24,021 nt of DNA from JAUVYV01 sp964394625. Lineage in GTDB: Bacteria; Planctomycetota; Phycisphaerae; Sedimentisphaerales; Anaerobacaceae. The first letter of the stretch is position 1; each line of letters opens with the position of its first letter. The stretch spans positions 1-24,021 of the forward strand of contig CAYMYK010000015.1 of the NCBI GenBank assembly GCA_964394625.1, read 5' to 3'. Of the stretch, positions 15,809-22,586 are shown piece by piece. The notes below the pieces were generated by a model that was not told the DNA's origin, made no database searches, and saw only the letters and a list, made by a program, of their open reading frames with translations. Position numbers and translations under genes: made by a program.

Positions 15809-16891
15809 TCAATCTTCACAATGCCACGTACACATCCCCCAGTCAGCACCGACCACCGCAAAATCCTTAAAATCCACCCAACCGTCCTCAAACACATCCG
15901 CCCCATCGCTTGTCCCCGTCGCCTCCGTAAGCCAATACATTCCAAGCACTAACACATCCTCAAGATTCACCGAGCAGTCATGCGTAACATCACCCGCCGG
16001 GAAAGGATGCTTCCAGTCACCGCAGCAGCTCGCATCCGACACCGCGTCCACCTCCGGCAGAGGACCTTCCTCCGGGTCTGGCGCAGTGCACTCTATCTTG
16101 ACGTACTGAATCCACTTCCTGCCGGTATTGCCGTCTTCCACTAACAACTCATAATCGTCTCTCTCAAGCCACCTCAGGTCAAAACCGGTCCCGCCCGCAC
16201 TCTCACCATACGCCGTGCTCATCTCAGCCACCGTCACTCCGTTGAAATCTCCCGGCTCGACATTGGGGTCAAAAGGGATTGTCGGATTCGTCACTTCACC
16301 CCACCACAGGTTCTCCCAGCCCGGATAACCCTCGTTTGGTTCGTTCGGGTCATATACTCGGCCAAGCGTCGGCGCAAACGAATCCGCCCACGGACCGTTC
16401 TCGAAACTATACCATATTACCCCATCCTGACTCACTGATACCTTGCCCTGTTCCGACTCGACCTGCCCTGTCTTTATTCGCACCGCATTCGGGTCACCAT
16501 ACGTCCAGTCTGTCGTCCCATCTATTGCTTGAAGAGCATTACCGAAAACAATGAAATCAATCCCATAAGGATTGTTCCTGTCGTCTGCAACCGCGTGGTC
16601 GAACTGTAATATCAACTCCCCACCGACCCCAACCGTCACCAGTGACGTCGGAAGCCATTGAGGATATACCGTAACCACAGGCCGCCACGAACCTAAGTAA
16701 TCCGTATCCACTGATGGCCGACCAATCGCCGTCCACGGCTCCGTATAGTAACCCGCACCATCTCCCGCACTATAATAGTTCACATCCACCGCAAAATCAC
16801 TCGCATCGTACTCATAACCAAATGCTGCGCATCCCATCAATGCGCACAACAAAAAACACCTTACCAACACCTTTCTCCTCGCTGCAATCAT
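15809..16891 (-). CDS. Secreted protein with dockerin-like C-terminus, B12-regulated (360 aa)
   Basis: A Sec signal peptide is visible (RRKVLVRCFLLCALMGCAAFG), possibly a lipoprotein signal because of a Cys in LMGCAA. The body is beta-rich and acidic, with GGELILQFDHAV, GIDFIVFGNAL and GKVSVSQDGVIWYSF. From memory, surface proteins in Bacteroidetes vitamin-B12 loci share a comparable pattern (G-E-I-V-L-x-F-D then F-x-V-x-G-N-A then PG-x-V-x-V-S); I could not check this. The tail has two dockerin-like calcium-binding repeats, GDVTHDCSVNLEDVLVLGMYWL (about 300-321) and ADVFEDGWVDFKDFAVVGADW (about 332-352), of the type common in Sedimentisphaerales. I chose the ATG at 16891, which begins the signal peptide; a TTG four codons earlier is also in frame. 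It follows the PEP-CTERM gene by 75 bp, which contain a strong hairpin. Confidence 0.7.
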   Translation of the reverse strand: MIAARRKVLVRCFLLCALMGCAAFGYEYDASDFAVDVNYYSAGDGAGYYTEPWTAIGRPSVDTDYLGSWRPVVTVYPQWLPTSLVTVGVGGELILQFDHAVADDRNNPYGIDFIVFGNALQAIDGTTDWTYGDPNAVRIKTGQVESEQGKVSVSQDGVIWYSFENGPWADSFAPTLGRVYDPNEPNEGYPGWENLWWGEVTNPTIPFDPNVEPGDFNGVTVAEMSTAYGESAGGTGFDLRWLERDDYELLVEDGNTGRKWIQYVKIECTAPDPEEGPLPEVDAVSDASCCGDWKHPFPAGDVTHDCSVNLEDVLVLGMYWLTEATGTSDGADVFEDGWVDFKDFAVVGADWGMCTWHCED

Positions 16892-16907
16892 TTCCCATCT
16901 CAACTCT

Positions 16908-16938
16908 GCGGATGGGGTCCGGACAGGACCCCACCCGC
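16908..16938 (-). other. Intercistronic hairpin without T-tract
   Basis: TGGGGTCC (16913-16920), loop GGACA and GGACCCCA (16926-16933) form a perfect 8-bp stem, extended by four more pairs after one A-C mismatch. It lies between the PEP-CTERM stop and the next gene's start on the minus strand. No U-run follows, so it is more likely to stabilise or process the mRNA than to terminate it, which would give unequal expression of the two genes. Confidence 0.55.
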
Positions 16939-16966
16939 CTGCTGAGATAAACCACGATACCGATTA

Positions 16967-17524
16967 CTACTTTCTCACGCGCCCACTGCCCACAAGCATA
17001 GCACCGACCCCAAACAGCAGCACGCTCATCGGCTCAGGCACCGGTGCCGCCCCGGGCGTCCGGATAGCCGTCCACGATGCGTCGTAGTTCGTCCATACCC
17101 AACTGTCCCACGCCCCGTCACTTAACTCTCGAAACGACACTCCCGAACCATTCAGATTCCATATCTCATTGTCACCAACGTAGTATGCCCATCCCGCATA
17201 ATCCGCCCCATAGTCATACTCCAAACCGCCGGGGTAATCCAGGTCATCCATGAACATCCCCCACTCTCCGTAGTCCGTCGCGTACACATCAAGTGCACCT
17301 GCTGCATCCAGTGCCGCAAGGGCATCCCAGCCCATCGCATCTCCGTCCCAGTTGTACGTGAACAAAAAGTAGTTATCCAAATCGAAGTCCACCGCTATCG
17401 TTGCGCTATTCGCACCGACCCCTGCCGAGTATTCGGCCCGAGCCGTGTACGTCGTTGCGTGCGCACTTGCACAAACTGTCAACACAACAAAAACACAAAT
17501 CATCACCCTTTCCGAAGCCGTCAT
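16967..17524 (-). CDS. PEP-CTERM surface protein with DUF4430/transcobalamin-like body, B12-regulated (185 aa)
   Basis: A Sec signal (VMICVFVVLTVCASAHA) is followed by a small acidic domain, and the C-terminus is a canonical PEP-CTERM sorting tail: VPEP at 162-165, a hydrophobic helix and the basic end GRVRK. Such tails are cut by exosortase, anchoring or releasing the protein at the outer surface. The central part (about residues 55-143) runs GWDALAALDAAGALDV, then ATDYGEWGMFMDDLDYPGG, then WAYYVG, then LSDGAWDSWVW. This order resembles DUF4430 (TxxDALxxL, then G-x-F, then WxYYVNG, then L-x-DGD), the fold of the transcobalamin C-terminal domain. The gene is the first behind a cobalamin riboswitch and terminator, which supports a corrinoid-related role. 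The DUF4430 match is by pattern only. AGGAAAAGAGAGA precedes the ATG. Confidence 0.75.
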   Translation of the reverse strand: MTASERVMICVFVVLTVCASAHATTYTARAEYSAGVGANSATIAVDFDLDNYFLFTYNWDGDAMGWDALAALDAAGALDVYATDYGEWGMFMDDLDYPGGLEYDYGADYAGWAYYVGDNEIWNLNGSGVSFRELSDGAWDSWVWTNYDASWTAIRTPGAAPVPEPMSVLLFGVGAMLVGSGRVRK

Positions 17525-17689
17525 TCTCTCTTTTCCTCACTATCAAAAAATCTCTCTTCATAAACTCCCCACCTTTCTCTACTCCTCCTTTAGCCGACAA
17601 TCAATCCGTTTGACACCACACCCAACTGAATTCCGTCTCACCTCCTTTCTTCACAATCACAGGTATTTAGCCGCCCTCGCCGAAATGCG

Positions 17690-17733
17690 AAAAACAAAAA
17701 GGCCGTCGTTCCCGCAACAGGAACGACGGCCTT
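17690..17733 (-). terminator. Intrinsic terminator of the cobalamin riboswitch leader
   Basis: On the minus strand a perfect 14-bp stem (17733-17720 pairing with 17712-17699, sequence AAGGCCGTCGTTCC) with a 7-base loop is followed by TTTTTGTTTTT. It lies downstream of the riboswitch and about 165 bases before the PEP-CTERM start codon, the right place for transcription attenuation. Confidence 0.9.
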
Positions 17734-17843
17734 GATTCCGATAACATCTAACTCAGACCAAACTGCCTTCACAAAATCACAGCGCACCGGGCCGAGTTGT
17801 CTCCGGGTTCCTTATCGCGAGAACTCCGCACACTTAACCGAAT

Positions 17844-18075
17844 ACAGGCAGGTTTTCTGACTTGCGCCCTACCTCGAGGACCCCTTCCCATCCAAAACCA
17901 ATCTTCGCTACAGAACACACGCACAACAGCATGCCTTCTGCATAGGGTATCAAGATTAGTCCCGAACAGTGGGACTACTGCCTCTCGGATTTCCGACTTT
18001 CGCCGGAACGGACGCTTACAGCGGCGCGACCGCCCGGGATTTGCACCCGGTTCCCTTTTTACCTATCCCAAAGCA
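17844..18075 (-). promoter_or_regulatory. Cobalamin riboswitch
   Basis: Read on the minus strand, the conserved pieces come in the correct order. The 5' block AAAAAGGGAACCGGGTGCAAA runs on into TCCCGGGCGGTCGCGCCGCTGT and AAGCG (about 18061-18014). A CAGTAGTCCCACTG segment matches the conserved GCCACTG region, a GGAAGGGG stretch comes next, and the closing B12 box is AAGTCAGAAAACCTGCCTG (17862-17844). These are hallmarks of the AdoCbl/cobalamin riboswitch class. High cobalamin would favour the terminator at 17690-17733 and switch off the three exported-protein genes downstream. A weak promoter may lie at 18134-18162 (TTGCAT, 17 bases, TAGAAG). Confidence 0.93.
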
Positions 18076-18210
18076 TCCAACGCTTCAGGACCGGCACTCG
18101 GCCTGTTAACTTCTAAAAGAGCACTGACCGGAACTTCTACCACCCACTCCACACCAATGCAACAAAAAAAATAAAAAAAATTGACCTCTCACCGCGCCGC
18201 GCCCAACCAC

Positions 18211-18342
18211 TCATATCGCCAAGATATGAACGTGATTAGCCGGCAGGCAATACCCGATGACATCCAAGCCGTACCTGTCGCTCTCTGCCTTCAAAAGCTC
18301 CAGATACACCCGCCGGTTATCATCGACAAAGAAGAACTCCTC
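18211..18342 (-). pseudogene. REP-associated / IS200-like tyrosine transposase (RAYT) remnant
   Basis: The minus strand contains 43 codons reading FFFVDDNRRVYLELLKAES, then DRYGLDVIGYCLPANHVHI, then LAI and TGA. This is the core of the Y1 transposase / RAYT family, including the HUH metal motif in NHVHI and the preceding GYCLMPN-like stretch. It is preceded in frame by TAA, and a few codons of the expected upstream HVTQRGNR segment may survive out of frame around 18360-18390. The catalytic Tyr and whole C-terminus are absent (a full protein has about 150-300 residues). It lies between the exported isomerase gene and the riboswitch. No flanking REP palindromes are obvious. Confidence 0.75.
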
Positions 18343-18430
18343 TTAAGGGGGTACAATCTACCCTGTTATCCCTTGTGTGTAAGTTTGATTTTGCGGTGTC
18401 CGGCGGGCTTCGCTTTGGGGCCGAAGCGCT

Positions 18431-19384
18431 CTACTCAACGAGGGCGAAGGCCTTTTTCATCGCATCTGTTGCCGTGGTCATCGCCTGTTCGGTTGACATT
18501 GCCTGCAGTGATTTGTCGAACGGCTCGGTGCCGACAGGGCCGTCGTATCCGATTTTAACCAGCCCGCGCAGGAACGCGGCGACGTCGATAACGCCGGTTG
18601 TACAGGGCAGCTTCCGCGGAGAGTCGGTCATCTGCTCGCGCGGTATGCCTGCGGGCGCGTCACAGATGTCGGCTGAGACAACGTCTTCATTTCGAAGACG
18701 CAGTATATCCTGCTCGCTGTCGGCTGCCTGATACCAGTGCCAGGAGTCGAGCACAAGACCGACGTTGTTTGCTCCGACTTCGTCTGTAAGCTCCCTGGCC
18801 TCGACAAGGGTTTGAACAAAGGGGTATTTCCATCGCAGCACGAGTGTCTTTGTGCCGAGATATTCGAGTCCGAGCCGCACCCCGTGGTCGCCCAGGACCT
18901 GACAGACCTGTCGGGTGCGCTCTACGTGGAGGCGAAAGTTTGTCCTGTAGGTGAGAGTGTCGCTGCTCGGCATGGCCCAGGTCATGCATCGCGTTATGCC
19001 GACCCGTTGCCAAATCTGAGCGGTTTTCCCGATTTCTCTGAGCTCTTCGTTGAACCGGGACTTCTCGCCGGCAAAGAAGGGCCGAACCACACCCGCACCC
19101 CAGTCAAGCGCCGCATCATTCATTTTTTCTTTCAGCCGCTGCAGATGGGCATCCGAATACCTCAGCATTGCATCGGTCAGGGGTGTCACCGATTCGTATC
19201 CGTATTTTTCGGCAAGAGCAATTGCCTCGAACGGGTCGGCCTTTACCCCTACCTGCCCGACATTCAGGTTCATCCTGAACCTGCGCCGGGCGTCATCGCG
19301 GGCGAAGCCCGCCCTGCCGATAAGCAAAGAGCCCGCGAGAGCGCCTGTCGCCCGGACAAACGCGCGTCGAGTAACTTGATTCAT
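18431..19384 (-). CDS. Tat-exported sugar isomerase/epimerase-like TIM barrel protein (317 aa)
   Basis: The N-terminus is a Tat signal (TRRAFVRATGALAGSLLIGRAGFA, first residues 5-20 shown by twin Arg and a hydrophobic run), so it acts outside the cytoplasm. The rest is an AP-endonuclease-family-2 / xylose-isomerase-like barrel. Likely metal ligands are the Glu in RLGLEYLGTK, the Asp in GLVLDSWHWYQ, the Asp of SADICDAP and the Glu of VGTEPF. Members of this fold isomerise or epimerise ketoses and inosose intermediates. The ATG at 19384 has AAGGGGGG 9 bases upstream. The gene stands alone, with the riboswitch and a transposase remnant downstream. Together with three Tat-exported oxidoreductases it suggests sugar chemistry in the periplasm. 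The substrate is unknown. Confidence 0.87.
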   Translation of the reverse strand: MNQVTRRAFVRATGALAGSLLIGRAGFARDDARRRFRMNLNVGQVGVKADPFEAIALAEKYGYESVTPLTDAMLRYSDAHLQRLKEKMNDAALDWGAGVVRPFFAGEKSRFNEELREIGKTAQIWQRVGITRCMTWAMPSSDTLTYRTNFRLHVERTRQVCQVLGDHGVRLGLEYLGTKTLVLRWKYPFVQTLVEARELTDEVGANNVGLVLDSWHWYQAADSEQDILRLRNEDVVSADICDAPAGIPREQMTDSPRKLPCTTGVIDVAAFLRGLVKIGYDGPVGTEPFDKSLQAMSTEQAMTTATDAMKKAFALVE

Positions 19385-19702
19385 TTAAGATACCCCCCTT
19401 AATAATGGAAGACAGTTACCTGTTTTTGTTTCCTATTTTAACTTTTTCTTATCCTTCGTTACCAACTGCCAGCGGCGCAAAGCCCTAAGCGGCATCTTAC
19501 CGCACCGAATATCCTCTCCTACGATGCTACCTCCCCGGCCTCTCTATGTCCAGCATATTTGCCGCTACTACGCTCACACAGCGAAGTTTGCACCCATAAT
19601 CGGCCCGTAAGGCCGTGGCCTCTGTGGATGTTTTTTGTTCTCGGTTTCCCGCCCCGCCACAGGCAGGTGCCCGAGGGCCCGAGGACCCGCGGATAAAAAT
19701 CT
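19385..19702. other. Non-coding stretch, possible dispersed repeat
   Basis: No supported gene is present. A 74-codon open frame on the minus strand (19519-19743) has an unlikely composition, overlaps the promoter of the next gene and has no ribosome binding site. The segment is GC-rich with small inverted patches (for example GGCC-CGTAA-GGCC near 19602). It looks like a degraded or dispersed non-coding repeat, but I do not recognise one. Confidence 0.4.
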
Positions 19703-19703
19703 G

Positions 19704-19731
19704 TTGCAAAAAGTTCGACCCTGCCTATAAT
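19704..19731 (+). promoter_or_regulatory. Promoter of the TPR-alphaCTD operon
   Basis: TTGCAA (19704-19709), a 16-base spacer and a perfect TATAAT (19726-19731) lie 60 bases before the ATG at 19792. This is among the clearest housekeeping-type promoters in the window. Confidence 0.65.
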
Positions 19732-19791
19732 GACTCCTTGCAAATATCGAAATACTCGGTTGCCATTAAGTGAGTTAGGAGCTGGTTCGCT

Positions 19792-21123
19792 ATGGAACAG
19801 GTGCAGGTTAAAGATTTTGAGGTGGATTTGTTTGCCGGCGAGCTGCCGTCAATGCAGGTCCTGAAGAAACTGTCGTTGCAGGTGCATTCGAGCGAGGTCA
19901 ACCTGGCGGCATTTCGCGAGCTCATCGAGCAGAACTTCTCCAGGACAAACAGCAAAACCCGCCTTGCTACAGGCATTGGGCTTTTTATCCTCGGAAGGGA
20001 TGACGAGGCCGTTAAGAAACTCGAAAAGGCCGAAGACTGCACGCAGAAATATATGTACATAGGTTGTGCACTTCGGCGAATGAAGATGTTCGACGAGGCA
20101 ATCGCAAATTTCGACAAGAGCGCGGGCTTCGGCGCCGACTCCCTCGCTGTGGCCCTCGAGAAAATCGCGACACACCGGCAGGCGCGTAACTTTCAGGCCA
20201 CACAAAAACTGCTGAAAAGCTGCGCGAACTTTAAAAGTGTAAACGCCGAGTATCAGTATCAGCTTGGGCGGCTCCAGGAAGAACAGGGCATTTATAACGA
20301 GGCAATGGATAACTACAAGGCGGCGCTCGAGCTTGACCCGGAACATCAGCAGGCGCTTTTCCGGCTGGCTTATCGCTGCGATTTGTCCGGCGACGAGGAG
20401 GCCGCTATCGACTTTTACAAACAGATAGCGGTGAACGGCCCCGCCTATGTAAGCGCCCTGCTGAACCTCGCCGTGCTCTACGAGGACAGTGAACAATACG
20501 ACAAGGCAATGCAATGCGTGGATGAGGTCCTCAAGTATCACCCGAACCACAAACGAGCGACACTGTTCAAAAAAGACATCGAGAGCTCGAAGACAATGGT
20601 CTATGATGAGGAAAAAGAAGAGAGAAAAACTCGAAAGGCACAGATACTCGAGACACCCATCTCGGACTTCGAGCTGTCGGTGAGGAGCAGGAACTGCCTC
20701 AAAAAAATGAAGATAGATACCTTAGGCGACCTGCTGAGAATTACCGAGGCTGAACTGCTGTCTTACAAGAACTTCGGTGAGACGTCCCTTCGGGAAATCA
20801 AATCGATTCTCGACCCGAGAGGGCTTTACTTAGGCATAGAGCTTGAGGAAAAGGCGAATCAAACGACCGGCTTGCCCGATGAAAACCAGGTGGAGTCGGA
20901 AGAGCAGGCCCTGCTGAGCAAGCCGACCGATGATTTGCAGCTTTCAATTCGCGCTCGAAAGGCCCTGCACGCCCTCGGCCTCCGCACGCTCGGTGAGCTC
21001 GTCAGAAAAACCGATGCGGAGCTGCTCGGATGCAAAAACTTCGGCGTGACGAGCTTGAACGAAATTAAAAAGGCCCTGGTAAACTTCGGCCTGTCGCTGC
21101 GAACACTCGAACAGGATGGTTAA
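19792..21123 (+). CDS. TPR protein with two RNA polymerase alpha C-terminal domains (443 aa)
   Basis: Residues about 55-260 form TPR-like helical repeats (for example AMDNYKAALELDPEHQQALF), a protein-protein interaction scaffold. Two alpha-CTD modules follow. The first (about 285-350) reads ELSVRSRNCLKKMKIDTLGDL, then ELLSYKNFGETSLREIK and RGLYLG. The second (about 375-438) reads LQLSIRARKALHALGLRTLGEL, then LGCKNFGVTSLNEIK. In E. coli alpha, Arg265 and Asn268 contact UP-element DNA; module one keeps both (R298, N301), while module two keeps the Arg (R387) but has Lys in the Asn position. The alpha N-terminal dimerisation domain is absent, so this is not RpoA. It may bind DNA or sigma factors and act as a regulator. 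TAGGAG lies 10 bases before the ATG. It overlaps the next gene by 8 bp. Confidence 0.88.
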   Translation: MEQVQVKDFEVDLFAGELPSMQVLKKLSLQVHSSEVNLAAFRELIEQNFSRTNSKTRLATGIGLFILGRDDEAVKKLEKAEDCTQKYMYIGCALRRMKMFDEAIANFDKSAGFGADSLAVALEKIATHRQARNFQATQKLLKSCANFKSVNAEYQYQLGRLQEEQGIYNEAMDNYKAALELDPEHQQALFRLAYRCDLSGDEEAAIDFYKQIAVNGPAYVSALLNLAVLYEDSEQYDKAMQCVDEVLKYHPNHKRATLFKKDIESSKTMVYDEEKEERKTRKAQILETPISDFELSVRSRNCLKKMKIDTLGDLLRITEAELLSYKNFGETSLREIKSILDPRGLYLGIELEEKANQTTGLPDENQVESEEQALLSKPTDDLQLSIRARKALHALGLRTLGELVRKTDAELLGCKNFGVTSLNEIKKALVNFGLSLRTLEQDG

Positions 21124-22507
21124 AAACTATTTCGTGAAATCGCGGCTGTATCGCCGAAATCAGCCGGACAGGTACGGATTGCCCACAATCACAAAACTAA
21201 AAGTAGAAGAAGACAAGCGCAACGGTTTTGAAAAGCGGCAGAGGCAGGCCAAATCGCCCGCTCGATGTATTTGTTTCGCTGCTTCACTGCTGGCGGCAAT
21301 GTCCGCAGCAGTCGGGCTCTTCGGCTGTAAGCCGAGGCAGATTGTACAAACTACCCCCTATATGGACATCGAGCCGAGGTTCTGGCTGCGTGTTCTGCTG
21401 TCTGAAAACCTCCGAAACTGCACGTTGACGGTGCCGTCGGTATTCCATCTTACCGACGCCTCGAACCAGAGCGTCATCGCCGAAATTCCCTTTGTCGGAA
21501 TCGGCGAGCCGATTGAAGTGCGAACGGCGAACAGCAAGCTCGTGATTTCGGGACGCTCCCTCGACACCGGACGAATAATAATCGCCCCGGCAGAGCCGTT
21601 TATTGTCGGCGCCGACGGAGATGACTATCGCGGAAAAATCGAGCTGCGGCTGAACCGGGACGGCAAAACCTTTAACATTATCAATCACCTGCCGGTGGAA
21701 GCATATTTGGCGGGGGTCGTCGGCGCAGAAATGCCGAAAAACTGGGAGCCCGAAGCGCTCAAGGCGCAGGCAATCGCAGCCAGAACCTATTGTCTGTTTA
21801 TCAAGAAACGGTTCGGACCCAACCGCTCCTGGGACCTCAGAAAAACGGCTGCAAACCAGGTCTATCTCGGTATCAGGGCAGAATCCGCTCAGGTCTGGAA
21901 GGCGGTGAACCGGACACGGGGGCAGGTGCTCATCTGCCAGCAAAACGGAATAAAAGATATTTTTCCCGCCTATTACAGCTCATCCTGCGGCGGACATACC
22001 GAGAACAGCAAAAACGTATTCGGCGACTCATACGGGCCTTTGTGCGGCGTTACGTGTCCCTATTGCAGGGACGTGGCGAAGCCGAAACACTTCTTCTGGC
22101 CTGTGGTCAAACTGAGCAAAACAGATATAAGCAGCCGGCTGATAAAACGCTACCCGCAGCTCAAGGCGCTGGACAAGATAACGAATGTCATTGTGCAGGG
22201 CAAGAGCGAGTATGACGGCTTTTCACGAGTCACAATGGTCCGGCTTTTCGGCTCCAACGGCAAAAGCGACTGGCTTCGAGGCGAGGATTTCCGACTCGCA
22301 ATTGACCCTACCGGCAACCTTATCCGCAGTGCATCCTTCAAGCTGCTCGAAATGCAGGACAACCGGGCGTTTTTGTCGGGTCGCGGCTGGGGACACGGAG
22401 TCGGGCTGTGCCAGTGCGGCACCGAAGGTATGGCACGAAAGGGACACACCGCCCCCGGCATCCTCGCCTACTACTACCCCGGCTCGAAGATTACCCGAAT
22501 ATATTGA
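21116..22507 (+). CDS. SpoIID/LytB-domain peptidoglycan-processing lipoprotein (463 aa)
   Basis: SpoIID/LytB proteins are lytic transglycosylases acting on peptidoglycan stripped of stem peptides. The core motif is complete: LPVEAYLAGVVGAEMPKNW, with likely catalytic Glu at about 205, then EALKAQAIAARTY, the YYSSSCGGHTE stretch (Cys and His are zinc ligands in SpoIID of Clostridioides) and the C-terminal SGRGWGHGVGLCQCG. A hydrophobic segment (about 52-70) ends in LFGC, a plausible lipobox with Cys71, so the protein is probably a lipoprotein. About 48 polar residues precede it, unusually long; the true start could be further in, but no better ribosome binding site is visible. Its ATG overlaps the end of the TPR-alphaCTD gene by 8 bp, implying translational coupling. 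Family length varies, and this one is typical. Confidence 0.88.
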   Translation: MVKNYFVKSRLYRRNQPDRYGLPTITKLKVEEDKRNGFEKRQRQAKSPARCICFAASLLAAMSAAVGLFGCKPRQIVQTTPYMDIEPRFWLRVLLSENLRNCTLTVPSVFHLTDASNQSVIAEIPFVGIGEPIEVRTANSKLVISGRSLDTGRIIIAPAEPFIVGADGDDYRGKIELRLNRDGKTFNIINHLPVEAYLAGVVGAEMPKNWEPEALKAQAIAARTYCLFIKKRFGPNRSWDLRKTAANQVYLGIRAESAQVWKAVNRTRGQVLICQQNGIKDIFPAYYSSSCGGHTENSKNVFGDSYGPLCGVTCPYCRDVAKPKHFFWPVVKLSKTDISSRLIKRYPQLKALDKITNVIVQGKSEYDGFSRVTMVRLFGSNGKSDWLRGEDFRLAIDPTGNLIRSASFKLLEMQDNRAFLSGRGWGHGVGLCQCGTEGMARKGHTAPGILAYYYPGSKITRIY

Positions 22508-22586
22508 ACAAGATACAACATTTCCAACATCTCGAGCCGTATGGAATAAAGTAGAAAACAACAGCGAATTATGATACTGTTTTTTA

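Noticed and set aside
17797..18174. 125-codon open frame on the plus strand over the riboswitch
   Set aside because: The conserved riboswitch blocks on the minus strand explain this segment; the frame is a by-product.
19519..19743. 74-codon open frame on the minus strand
   Set aside because: It overlaps the promoter of the TPR-alphaCTD gene, has no ribosome binding site and an implausible amino acid composition rich in Arg, Gly and Cys.
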